Source of the DNA: Acidobacteriota bacterium | GTDB lineage: Bacteria > Acidobacteriota > Terriglobia > Terriglobales > Acidobacteriaceae | Reading direction: 5' to 3' | Assembly (NCBI GenBank): GCA_003224855.1 | Contig: QHZY01000007.1 | Location: forward strand, 1 to 50,107 | Length of the DNA: 50,107 bases | Shown: piece after piece, positions 29,830 to 37,594 of the stretch | How the letters are laid out: every line of letters starts with the position of its first letter | How positions within the stretch are numbered: position 1 is the first letter of the stretch | The notes under the pieces: model-generated | What the model was told of the DNA's origin: nothing | Database searches by the model: none | Seen by the model: the letters and a program-made list of their open reading frames with translations, nothing else | Translations under genes and position numbers: made by a program

Positions 29830-30555
29830 CTACTTGAGCGCTTGCAGCTTCTGAGTGGCAATCTGGGCTACTTCGGTGGCGGGATTTTCCTTCTGAATCT
29901 GCTCATAGGTGCGCTTGGCATCCAGCGGCTGCTGGCTGGCCTGGTAAGTGGCGGCCAGCTCAAGTTGCGCGGTAGTCTTTCCGACCGTAAGCGTGGGTTT
30001 GGCGATCAGCTGGTGGTAGAGATCAATCGCCTGCTGGTTGCGGTTAGTGCTGCGGTAAAGCGAGGCCAGCGCCAGCTTGGCCAGCGCCGACAAATCGCCA
30101 TTGCTTGAGGATGCCACCTTCTGCAGATCGCTCTCGGCAACCGGGTTATCTGCCAGCTCGGCAGCTGTCAATCCAAGAAAGTAACGGGCAAAATCGGCAG
30201 AATGGGTGTGCGGATATTTTTCGACGATGGACTGCAGCTGTTTGCGGGCCGCCGTAGCGCGCTCTTTCGATGAACTAAAAGTCAGCACTCCCGGCTCGGC
30301 GGGCGTCCCTGCAGGCACCACCGGAGCGTCCATGGTCCTCACCGCCTGCCCGAGATCGGCGCTGGCCTTGGCATCCTGCTGGCTCAGGTAGTACCAGCCG
30401 CCGGTGGCGATGGCAATCAGCACCAGCGCGGCGATGGCGGCTACGATCAGCTTGGACTGGTGCTCCACCGTCCAATGGACCGTGGCCTCGGCGGCCCCGA
30501 TGGTCGCCCGGCTGAATTTATCCTGCTTGAGCTGGTGGCGGGTTTCTGCGCGCAC
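29830..30555 (-). CDS. Membrane-anchored TPR protein, YfgM-like
   Basis: A 241-residue protein. A cytoplasmic N-terminus (MRAETRHQLKQDKFSRATI...) leads into one TM helix (about 36-56, LIVAAIAALVLIAIATGGWY) and a periplasmic part of TPR-like helical hairpins (ARKQLQSIVEKYPHTHSADFA, ALAKLALASLYRSTNRNQQA, AQLELAATYQASQQPLDAKR). The layout matches YfgM/ancillary SecYEG translocon subunits, which escort periplasmic clients. It converges with the GAF protein gene. Confidence 0.75.
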   Translation of the reverse strand: MRAETRHQLKQDKFSRATIGAAEATVHWTVEHQSKLIVAAIAALVLIAIATGGWYYLSQQDAKASADLGQAVRTMDAPVVPAGTPAEPGVLTFSSSKERATAARKQLQSIVEKYPHTHSADFARYFLGLTAAELADNPVAESDLQKVASSSNGDLSALAKLALASLYRSTNRNQQAIDLYHQLIAKPTLTVGKTTAQLELAATYQASQQPLDAKRTYEQIQKENPATEVAQIATQKLQALK

Positions 30556-30637
30556 TGAGATCCCTTCTACTTTTATCAGGAAAAATAATCGGAACTCTCA
30601 GTTTACAGGCCAAAGCCGGAGTCGGTCAAAATGCCTG

Positions 30638-31006
30638 CTACTTGGAAGTCTCTTCGAGAATCCCCTGTTCAAGCTTCTCCTGGCACTCGATGCAGTGCCG
30701 CGTCCAGGGAACCGCTTCCAGGCGCTTGGGGTTGATATCTTTACCGCAGGAAATGCATTCCCCAAAACTGCCTTCGCGGATGCGCGAGAGCGCGCCTTCG
30801 ACCATCTGCAGCAGTTGACGATCGTTGTTGCTCTGGTGGAACAGGAATTCTTTGTTGTAGGAACTGGCGGCGCGATCCGCAATGTCCTGGGCTGTGTCTT
30901 CGTCCGCGGCCCGACCGTCCTGCTCGGTCCGCGTGACCATGCGGCGAAGGTCCTGTTGCCGGGATTCCAGTCTTTTTCGGAAATAGTCTAGCTTTTTTTT
31001 GTCCAT
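30638..31006 (-). CDS. DksA/TraR-family C4 zinc-finger protein
   Basis: A 122-residue protein. An N-terminal coiled-coil hairpin (about 5-75) carries D41-x-x-D44-x-A46 near its tip (AQDIADRAAS), the same D-x-x-D-x-A pattern that DksA uses in the RNA polymerase secondary channel. The C-terminal zinc finger has Cys84, Cys87, Cys105 and Cys108 (FGECISCGKDI...HCIECQ). By family knowledge it would tune transcription together with (p)ppGpp. Its start sits at the edge of the 31007-31178 spacer. Confidence 0.88.
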   Translation of the reverse strand: MDKKKLDYFRKRLESRQQDLRRMVTRTEQDGRAADEDTAQDIADRAASSYNKEFLFHQSNNDRQLLQMVEGALSRIREGSFGECISCGKDINPKRLEAVPWTRHCIECQEKLEQGILEETSK

Positions 31007-31178
31007 GCTAATAACTGCGCGGCCCGCAGGCCGCGTCCTTGATGCCCATCGTGCTTGGTTAACGTGAAATGATATGCGCTACACATAGATGCGTCAACCA
31101 GCCGATTGGCTGCAATTGCACTGCTGAGAACTCTAACTTCTCTGGCAGCATCAGCTTGCAAAACGCGGAATACTGCGC

Positions 31179-31616
31179 TTAATCGATCGGACGCGCCGCG
31201 GTCGCCTGCTGGAATTTCAGCTTCCAATCGCCTCCATCATTTACCCAGAGGTCGGAAATTCGCTGGTAACGCGGCGCCATGTTAGGAGCATCGCCTTCCG
31301 GCATCTTTATGATGCAATCATAGGTGACCATCACCGCTGCGTCGTCAATCCGGATCACGCGGAAATTGTAGGCCTGAAAATCCTGCAGCTCGCCTTCTCG
31401 GGCGCTGTCGATCATTTCTGAGCGGTCGTGCAACTTCCCTTCACTTCCTACGCTGATGAAATCTCCGGTCAACGTCTGGTTCAACTGCGATGCGTCTTTG
31501 CCTTTGCGCGCCTGCAGCACGGCCTTGCTTTTATCGACCAGAGGAGAAGCTGGCGAGTCCTCAGCCAGCGCCAGTGAGGCAACAACACAGATCAGAAACA
31601 GCACGATGGTTTTCAT
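31179..31616 (-). CDS. Secreted NTF2-like (DUF4440-type) protein
   Basis: A 145-residue protein when started at ATG 31616 (MKTIVLFLICVVASLALAED), which gives a typical Sec signal peptide. The mature part has the cone-shaped NTF2 fold pattern: SKAVLQARKGKDASQLNQTL, FISVGSEGKLHDRSEMID, VMVTYDCIIKMP, then YQRISDLWVNDGGDWKLKFQQ. Such proteins are often small-ligand binding and of unknown role. An ATG five codons upstream is possible. It lies 26 bp after hisS on the same strand. Confidence 0.7.
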   Translation of the reverse strand: MKTIVLFLICVVASLALAEDSPASPLVDKSKAVLQARKGKDASQLNQTLTGDFISVGSEGKLHDRSEMIDSAREGELQDFQAYNFRVIRIDDAAVMVTYDCIIKMPEGDAPNMAPRYQRISDLWVNDGGDWKLKFQQATAARPID

Positions 31617-31642
31617 GAGTATGCTCCGCAAAACTTCGCCTT

Positions 31643-32923
31643 TTATGAGTTCGGTCGAATGCGTTCCACCAGTTCAGAGTGGGGCACCGAGACCTGCTCG
31701 CCGGTAGCAAGATTTTTCAGCGCGAACGAGTCAGCTTTGATTTCGTTCTCGCCCACGATCAGCGCGAAGCGCGCGCCCAGTTTGCTTGCGGTCTCGAGGG
31801 ATTTCTTGAGACGAAAAGTCTCATCCCCGAGTTCGACCATCAGGTCCTGATGCCGCAACTCGCGCGCCAGCCGCGCACTTTCGCGGTCCATGCCAGCACC
31901 GAGCGGCGCGATATAAACGTCTGGCTTAGACTGCATTTCTTCCGCAGATCGGTTTAACGCGAGCACCAGGCGATCTTCGCCGATCGCGAAACCGATGCCC
32001 GGCGCTTTGGGCCCACCCAGTTGCTCGGACAAGCCGTCGTAGCGGCCACCGCCAAGAATGGCATTTTGCGCGCCCAGCGCACCATGGGTGAACTCAAATG
32101 CGGTGCGACTGTAGTAGTCAAGCCCGCGCACCAGGCGGTCGTTCAGCGTGAACGGCACGCCCACCGATTTCAGAATTTCCTGCACCTGCTCAAAGTGCTT
32201 GCGGCAAGGCTCATCAAGAAATTCGCTGATGCGCGGCAGTTGCTCGATAATCGGCTGGTCCTCGGGAACTTTGCAATCAAACACCCGCAAGGGATTGGTC
32301 ACGGCGCGGCGCTGGCAGTCCGGGTCCATTCTGCTTTTGACCGGATCCAGCGCGTTGCGCAGCGCCTCGTTATAGTTTGCGCGGTCTTGGGCGCAGCCGA
32401 TCGAATTGAGCTGCAGCGTCCAGCCGCTGATTCCCAGCCGGTCAAGGAAAGTGGCGAGCAGTTCGAGAATCTCCGCATCTCGCGCGGGAGACTCGCTTCC
32501 CGAGGTGGGTGGGCCGATCATTTCCGCGCCAATCTGGTAGAACTGACGGTAGCGGCCTTTCTGCGGACGCTCGCGCCGGAACTGCGGCCCGATATAGTAG
32601 AGCTTGTTCAGGCCGCGCGTCTGCAGGTTGTGTTCGATGTAGGCGCGCACAACGCCCGCAGTGTTCTCGGGACGGAGGGTGATAAGTTGACCCTTTTCAC
32701 TCTGAGCGCGGCCTCGATCTTCCCAGGTGAACATTTCCTTCGAGACAATATCGGTCTCTTCGCCCACTCCACGCGAGAACAATTGCGTATCTTCAAAAAT
32801 CGGGGTGCGGATTTCCTGAAAGTTGTAAGCGCGAAACACGGCACGTGCGGTCTCGTCCACGAAACTCCATAAGGCCGTGTCGGGCGGCAGCAGGTCGCGC
32901 GTTCCTCGGACAGCTTTGATCAT
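31643..32923 (-). CDS. hisS: Histidyl-tRNA synthetase
   Basis: A 426-residue class II synthetase that charges tRNA-His. MIKAVRGTRDLLPPD at the start, ENTAGVVRAYIEH with GLNKLYYIGPQFRRERPQKGRYRQFYQIGAE (motif 2, named only by its parts), LVRGLDYYSRTAFEF and GGGRYDGLSEQLGG (histidine-specific loops), and FAIGEDRLVL (motif 3) are all present. The C-terminal anticodon domain ends LVERIRPNS. No ribosome site is visible: the start codon is preceded directly by a run of seven T and an imperfect hairpin. Confidence 0.95.
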   Translation of the reverse strand: MIKAVRGTRDLLPPDTALWSFVDETARAVFRAYNFQEIRTPIFEDTQLFSRGVGEETDIVSKEMFTWEDRGRAQSEKGQLITLRPENTAGVVRAYIEHNLQTRGLNKLYYIGPQFRRERPQKGRYRQFYQIGAEMIGPPTSGSESPARDAEILELLATFLDRLGISGWTLQLNSIGCAQDRANYNEALRNALDPVKSRMDPDCQRRAVTNPLRVFDCKVPEDQPIIEQLPRISEFLDEPCRKHFEQVQEILKSVGVPFTLNDRLVRGLDYYSRTAFEFTHGALGAQNAILGGGRYDGLSEQLGGPKAPGIGFAIGEDRLVLALNRSAEEMQSKPDVYIAPLGAGMDRESARLARELRHQDLMVELGDETFRLKKSLETASKLGARFALIVGENEIKADSFALKNLATGEQVSVPHSELVERIRPNS

Positions 32924-32998
32924 AAAAAAACTTCGGCTAGCGGCGGTCGGCTATCAGCTTTGGCTTTCGGATAGCTGAAAGCTGACGGCTAACCGCTA
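32924..32998 (-). repeat. Imperfect inverted repeat with T7 tail before hisS
   Basis: Read on the minus strand, the gene at 33508 ends inside AGCGGTTAGCCGTCAGC, followed by a partly complementary AGCTGATAGCCGACCGC segment (32939-32962), and then seven T (32924-32930) that abut the hisS ATG. It can fold as a terminator-like hairpin. The GCTGATAGC/GCTATCAGC text is also of the sort often found as a dispersed intergenic repeat. Confidence 0.5.
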
Positions 32999-33508
32999 TC
33001 TCTCCGCCAAATACGACTGTTTATATTCCAGATAGTTCCGGGCGTACCTCATGATGGTTTCCTGATCTTTTTCATCCAGCTTGCGGCGAAACTTGCCGGG
33101 TGATCCCATCCACAGCGAACCCGGTTCAACAATAGTCCGTTCGGGGATGATGGTGCCGGCAGCAATGATTGAACCGGCGCCGATTATTGCCCCATTGAGA
33201 ATGATTGAGCCCATGCCGATCAGGCAACGGTCTTCAATGGTGCAGCCATGCAATGTAACCGAGTGCCCGACGGTAACGAATTCACCGAGCGTCACGCCGT
33301 ACTGCTGCTTCATGCCGTGCAGCACGCTGCAGTCCTGAACATTCGAGTGCGCGCCTACCCGGATCGAATGCACATCGCCGCGTAAGACGGCGTTCATCCA
33401 GATGCTGGCGTGCTCGCCCAGTTCCACGTCGCCGATAATCTGCGCCGAATCATCCACGAAGCAGGAAGCGGGAACTTTCGGGGAAACTCCCTTATAGGAT
33501 CGGATCAT
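32996..33508 (-). CDS. Gamma-carbonic-anhydrase-like hexapeptide-repeat protein
   Basis: A 170-residue left-handed beta-helix protein when started at MIRSYKGVSP (ATG 33508); an ATG eight codons earlier is possible. It has DVELGEHASIWMNAVLRGD, SIRVGAHSNVQDCSVLHG, EFVTVGHSVTLHGC and LIGMGSIILNG, as in the YrdA/PaaY/gamma-CA family. His residues in VLHG and VGHSVTLHG match the metal-binding positions. Members are metal-binding and sometimes carbonic anhydrases; activity here is not certain. Confidence 0.85.
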   Translation of the reverse strand: MIRSYKGVSPKVPASCFVDDSAQIIGDVELGEHASIWMNAVLRGDVHSIRVGAHSNVQDCSVLHGMKQQYGVTLGEFVTVGHSVTLHGCTIEDRCLIGMGSIILNGAIIGAGSIIAAGTIIPERTIVEPGSLWMGSPGKFRRKLDEKDQETIMRYARNYLEYKQSYLAER

Positions 33509-33579
33509 GTTTGCCGACGAAATTACGAACATACCATGACCGAACTGAGGTGAGCGACTGCAGGGCCTGGTGAGCCTGA

Positions 33580-35037
33580 TCAGTTTTCGGTTTCTTCCGG
33601 CTGGTTGTGAGAAGTGGCTTTAGGTGCTTTGGGCGGTTTCGGCGGAGCAGGCGGCGCTTCCGCTACCGCAGAGCTGCGGCGAATCTCAATCGAGCCGTGT
33701 TCGTTATTGATCACCATGTGGGGGCCGCCGGTTCCTACTGAGCCGCTGCCGATCCCCTGGTCGTCATTGTTCTGGATCTTCAGCTCGCTAAAATCGCTCT
33801 CCACTTCCGCTCCGCGTGCCCGCGCGTCAAGCTGGAAGGTGGCCTTTTCCGGCAGGTAAACCTGCACCTCGCTGTTTCGGTTGCTCACCTGGACGCTTCC
33901 AAGTTTCGCGAAACGCAGCTCGATCCCGCCATTCTCGTTCTCAAGCCGCACATCGCCGGAAACACCGGTCAGGCGGATGTCTTTCGACCGCGTAACCAGG
34001 CGAAGCGGGCCTGCCACACCGCTGGCCCTCAGATCGCCCGAATCCATGTCCAGATCACCGCTGAGAGAAGCTAACTCCATGTCGGTACGGGCAGACTTGA
34101 AACTCAACTGGCCGGTGATGCGCGCCAATCGTACGTTGTCAAATTCGCCGCTGATCCGCACGCTTCGTTTGGCATCTTCGATCGAAATTTCTTCCCCACG
34201 GCCCTGGGCCGTCAACTCGCCGGAGATGTTGGAGGCCTTGGCCGAACCATGATCGAGATTGATATTCACCTTGCCATTGATCTCCTGCAGCGAAATCTCT
34301 CCGTGCTGACAAGAGATATCGGCATCCCCATCCCGGCCGTTGACTCCAACGTTGCCGCTTCGGGAGGAAACGGTCACGGCCGCCTTGCGGGGCAAAGCGA
34401 TATCGAGATCGGTCGCGATACGATGATCGCCGGCGCCATGAGTGTTCGCATTCACGGTCACAGTGTTTCCGCTGGTGTTGATCAGGGGCTTGGTGCCCGC
34501 GTTCCATTGGTCGGCATCGTCCTTTTTCTCGGCAAACACTCGTTTACGGACCGTAACATGCAGTTGCGCGTCGTCGGAAGTGGTGATGTTGACCGCCCCG
34601 TGATCGTTCACTACGTGCAAATTCGCGTCCAGCGGGAAGTTCGCGGTCATCTGGTCATCGTAGCTGTAGCTCTCGCCAAAAGGATTCCAGCCACCTTCGT
34701 CCCAATCGAGATTGTCTGTAATCTCATTCCAGTGTCGGGTCGCCTGCGTCGCAGTCACCCCGGTGCCAATAAGAAATATGAGCAGAAACACTCCTCCTGC
34801 TCCAATTCCCCGCGGACGCACTCCCTGTGCCTGGTCCTGCCGATATTCGATCAGCTTGATGACGCCCCAAAGAATGATGAGCGCCGGCCAGTATTGTCCG
34901 AACCAGAACAGCAGAGTCTTTTCCGAGACCACGTGATTGGTAGAAAGCAGGGCCACGACACCGATCAGAATCAATATGACCGGTCCGGCAAAGGACCTGC
35001 GCCGAAATCGCGGCCCCATCTGGGTCGGGCTAGCCAT
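33580..35037 (-). CDS. DUF4097 beta-repeat membrane protein (LiaF-like N-terminus)
   Basis: A 485-residue protein, the last gene of the ECF operon. Three TM segments (about 14-32, 42-62 and 80-98) are followed by a long repetitive beta-strand domain of DUF4097 type. This has short strands such as VTVSSRSGNVGVNGRDGD, ADISCQHGEISLQEINGKV and DIRLTGVSGDVRLEN, each about 20 residues. The C-terminus is Pro/Lys-rich (PPAPPKPPKAPK). By analogy with LiaF/YvlB-type proteins it could sense or report envelope stress at the membrane. The start overlaps the upstream gene by 8 bp. Confidence 0.8.
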   Translation of the reverse strand: MASPTQMGPRFRRRSFAGPVILILIGVVALLSTNHVVSEKTLLFWFGQYWPALIILWGVIKLIEYRQDQAQGVRPRGIGAGGVFLLIFLIGTGVTATQATRHWNEITDNLDWDEGGWNPFGESYSYDDQMTANFPLDANLHVVNDHGAVNITTSDDAQLHVTVRKRVFAEKKDDADQWNAGTKPLINTSGNTVTVNANTHGAGDHRIATDLDIALPRKAAVTVSSRSGNVGVNGRDGDADISCQHGEISLQEINGKVNINLDHGSAKASNISGELTAQGRGEEISIEDAKRSVRISGEFDNVRLARITGQLSFKSARTDMELASLSGDLDMDSGDLRASGVAGPLRLVTRSKDIRLTGVSGDVRLENENGGIELRFAKLGSVQVSNRNSEVQVYLPEKATFQLDARARGAEVESDFSELKIQNNDDQGIGSGSVGTGGPHMVINNEHGSIEIRRSSAVAEAPPAPPKPPKAPKATSHNQPEETEN

Positions 35038-35347
35038 GCGTTACCTCATTGGTGGGCGGAGGCGGAGATACGGTGTTCCCGGCAGCGGGTGGAATTACAG
35101 CATCCGGCGGACGGGCACCCGGCATTGGGCCAATATGTTCGCCACGCGTGTCAGCGCTCTGCAGAATTTTCACCATGCCGATCACCAGGAGAATCACCGG
35201 CCAGGTGTGGCCAAAATCGGCTCCGTGGACTCCTAAATTGTCCAGCAGGAAAAGCACCCCAACCGTGATCATGATGGCCGGGCCCATTAACCCTTTGCAC
35301 CGGCAGCGCCGGCAACCACAGTCGCGGTTAAATACGTATCCATTCAT
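35030..35347 (-). CDS. Small membrane protein, DUF5668/LiaI-like
   Basis: A 105-residue protein when started at ATG 35347 (MNGYVFNRD). The N-terminus has a Cys-rich patch (CGCRRCRCKG). Two hydrophobic segments follow with a short turn (GPAIMITVGVLFLLDNLGV and FGHTWPVILLVIGMVKILQ), the tandem pattern of LiaI/LiaF-TM (DUF5668) proteins. A Pro-rich tail ends it. The gene is 7 bp after the B-box gene and overlaps the DUF4097 gene. Confidence 0.7.
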   Translation of the reverse strand: MNGYVFNRDCGCRRCRCKGLMGPAIMITVGVLFLLDNLGVHGADFGHTWPVILLVIGMVKILQSADTRGEHIGPMPGARPPDAVIPPAAGNTVSPPPPTNEVTHG

Positions 35348-35354
35348 GGCAGCG

Positions 35355-36071
35355 CTAGCTCCGCACCCGCTTGGCCAACAGCCATGCTCCAATGCCGATC
35401 AGCATCAGTGGCCACAGGCGATGTATCCAATGAAATTCGAACAAACCAATGTTCTGCAGCAGAAACAGCGAACCGAGAATGATGAGCACAATCGCGCCCA
35501 TGGGCAGCGAATGCCGCGGCGGTCCTAAATCCTCCTGCAGCGGCGGATTCACGCCGCCTGCCGGATCAGCAGTCGTGTACGAAACGGGAGGCACTACCCT
35601 TCGAGTCTCTCCAAAAAACTGCTCCAGTCCAAAAGGATCCGGCACCGGCTGCCCCAATTCCAGCGCGTGCGCTGTTTTGTAGGCGTCAAACACCATGTAA
35701 AAAATCAGAAAAGGAATAAAGATTCCCAGCAGTCCGGCGCGGGTAGTCATCCAGATCAGGCACACAAATGCGAGGACGTGGATGATGCCCTTCATAAACT
35801 GCCCGTTATACATGGCCCCCACCCCGGGGATAAATCCAAGGGCGATGGCCAGTCCAGGGCTGGGTGCGCCCGGAACGCGAGCGGGCCGTGGCGCGCTGTT
35901 TGCAGGCGGAGGGGCTGACACCGGGGGATGAACCGTCCCCAGCTTGGCAGCCAGACAATCTTCGCAATAGACAACGCCCTGTACCGAGCGCGAGCAGTTC
36001 GCGCACAAAGCCTTTCCGCATGTCCGGCAAAAAGCCGATGCTGCAACCTCGCCATGATTGGCGCAGTTCAT
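35355..36071 (-). CDS. B-box zinc-finger membrane protein
   Basis: A 238-residue protein. The N-terminal zinc finger is MNCANHGEVAASAFCRTCGK followed by LCANCSRSV and VYCEDC, the B-box pattern of Cys/His pairs. A Pro-rich linker follows. Several TM segments then come (IALGFIPGVGAMYNGQFMKG; VLAFVCLIWM; GIFIPFLIFYMVFDAY), and the C-terminal hairpin again resembles the DUF5668 type (LIILGSLFLLQNIGLF, LWPLMLIGIGAWLL). ATG 36071 is chosen because of the strong ACAGGAGG ribosome site. It overlaps the anti-sigma gene by 4 bp. Confidence 0.75.
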   Translation of the reverse strand: MNCANHGEVAASAFCRTCGKALCANCSRSVQGVVYCEDCLAAKLGTVHPPVSAPPPANSAPRPARVPGAPSPGLAIALGFIPGVGAMYNGQFMKGIIHVLAFVCLIWMTTRAGLLGIFIPFLIFYMVFDAYKTAHALELGQPVPDPFGLEQFFGETRRVVPPVSYTTADPAGGVNPPLQEDLGPPRHSLPMGAIVLIILGSLFLLQNIGLFEFHWIHRLWPLMLIGIGAWLLAKRVRS

Positions 36072-36799
36072 ACGATCCTCCTGTAAGTGGTCCCCATAGC
36101 TACAGGCGAATCGCCGGGAAGAGCAGCCAGCACCGGCTGGTTTTCCCATTGGCTGTAGTTGCGTTGTTGGCGCGGTTCAGGTTGTCCACTGGTGTTGTCG
36201 TGGTTCTTCCTTTCCTTGTTCGGCTCCGGCGCAGGCTGAGCAGGCGTGGTGGCCCGCTTCAGATCGCGCACTCTTGACTCGATTTCATAGACAAAGCGGA
36301 TGTTCTCGTAATACTTCACAACCCGGCCCTGGGTTTCGAAATATTCCCGGCGGATTGCATTAGGCCTCAGATCCACATGACGCAAATCGCTTAGCTTGAC
36401 TCCGGCAATGCTCAGAGTCATCGAGAGCGAGAAAAATGCCATGCCGAACGACATGGCGAAACGCGGCTGGCGGACTATGCCGAAGGCGGGGCGCAACCAG
36501 CCCAGCACCGCATCTTTGAATGAGCTGGCGGGAACCCGTGTACGTCCGGTGCTCTCCTGACCGGTGGTCGCCACCAGAATGTTGTGCACCAGGTTGACAG
36601 GCGCCTCCACTTGCGCCAGTGACTTCATCCACCGCCTGCCGCCTTCCACCTCGGCAAACAATGGACCACAGTTGGCACAAACACGCGCATGCGCCCGGAA
36701 GCTCTGCAGCTTTTCGCCGCTCAGGTTTTCATCCAGAGCGTCGACCAGCAGAGCGTCGAACTCTGCGCACTGCATGCCGTTATTGCTCTCGCCTGTCAT
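36068..36799 (-). CDS. Zinc-binding anti-sigma factor (ZAS type)
   Basis: A 243-residue protein. The N-terminal zinc-binding anti-sigma domain shows Cys11 and H37-x3-C41-x2-C44 (AHARVCANCG). One TM segment lies at about 114-134 (FAMSFGMAFFSLSMTLSIAG). The C-terminal part is charged and extracytoplasmic and ends in a Gln/Pro-rich region. By family knowledge it would hold the adjacent ECF sigma factor at the membrane until a stress signal arrives. Its start overlaps the sigma stop as TAATG. Confidence 0.85.
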   Translation of the reverse strand: MTGESNNGMQCAEFDALLVDALDENLSGEKLQSFRAHARVCANCGPLFAEVEGGRRWMKSLAQVEAPVNLVHNILVATTGQESTGRTRVPASSFKDAVLGWLRPAFGIVRQPRFAMSFGMAFFSLSMTLSIAGVKLSDLRHVDLRPNAIRREYFETQGRVVKYYENIRFVYEIESRVRDLKRATTPAQPAPEPNKERKNHDNTSGQPEPRQQRNYSQWENQPVLAALPGDSPVAMGTTYRRIV

Positions 36800-37398
36800 T
36801 ACATTACCTGCTTATATGTACGTTGCAGAAGGCGTGCAAGTTCCGCCCGGCCGCGGTTAATTCTCGATTTCACAGTGCCTTCCGGAACCTTCAGAACAGC
36901 CGCAATCTCTTTGTAATCCATATCCTGCAGGTCGCGCAGGATCACTGCTTCGCGCAGTTCCGGCGAAAGCTTCTGTAATGAGCGGTGCACCACATCTTTG
37001 GTTTCCAGGGTTTGCACCCGGGCGTCGGGCGGCAACCCTTTATCCGGGATCTGTTCGCCCAAAGGCATGGCATCTTCGTGCTCAGAGATGGGCGTATCCA
37101 GTGAGTCGGTCATGCGATCGTGCTTGGATTTGCGGAAATGGTCGACCAGCAAGTTGCGGGTCATGGTGGTCACCCACGTCATGAATGCGCCCCTGTCGGC
37201 CTCGTACGATGCCAGAGTACGGTACATCCTGATGAAAACCTCCTGCGTCAGATCCTGGGCGTCATCTGCCGATCCGGCGAAACGATAGCAGATATTGTAG
37301 ATACGGCGATGATAGAGCTGCACGATGTCTTCCCAGGCTACGGCGTCGCCAGCCAGACAGCGGCGGACCAGCACTGCTACGACCTGGGCGTCTACCAA
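36799..37398 (-). CDS. ECF (RpoE-like) sigma factor
   Basis: A 199-residue sigma-70 family factor with only regions 2 and 4. Region 2 has DLTQEVFIRMYRTLASYE and FMTWVTTMTRNLLVDHFRK. Region 4 has LSPELREAVILRDLQDMDYK and EIAAVLKVPEGTVKSRINRG, the DNA-binding HTH. The start is TTG at 37396-37398 with GGGAG 8-9 bp before it. It heads an operon with its anti-sigma factor and three membrane proteins, and a matching ECF promoter lies at 37475-37500. Confidence 0.9.
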   Translation of the reverse strand: MVDAQVVAVLVRRCLAGDAVAWEDIVQLYHRRIYNICYRFAGSADDAQDLTQEVFIRMYRTLASYEADRGAFMTWVTTMTRNLLVDHFRKSKHDRMTDSLDTPISEHEDAMPLGEQIPDKGLPPDARVQTLETKDVVHRSLQKLSPELREAVILRDLQDMDYKEIAAVLKVPEGTVKSRINRGRAELARLLQRTYKQVM

Positions 37399-37474
37399 CC
37401 CGCACTCCCTGGAACTCCTGGTTTCAGGACGGCCGGTTCAGCAGATCACGCCGACCTCAACACCACAACAGAGA

Positions 37475-37500
37475 TACGTTTTTGTGGTCCCAAAAGTTCA
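37475..37500 (-). promoter_or_regulatory. Candidate ECF sigma promoter, likely autoregulatory
   Basis: On the minus strand TGAAC (37496-37500), a 17-bp spacer and CGTA (37475-37478) match the general ECF form (AAC near -35, CGT near -10). Transcription would start about 70 bp before the sigma gene's start codon. No other copy was noticed in the window, but I did not scan exhaustively. Confidence 0.55.
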
Positions 37501-37594
37501 ATCGCACTTCAGAAGGACGGCATTGTATCAGGGCAAACAAGCTGATAGCGAAAGAAAGGCGAATGCTAATTTAAACGTCCCATCGATATTAAAT

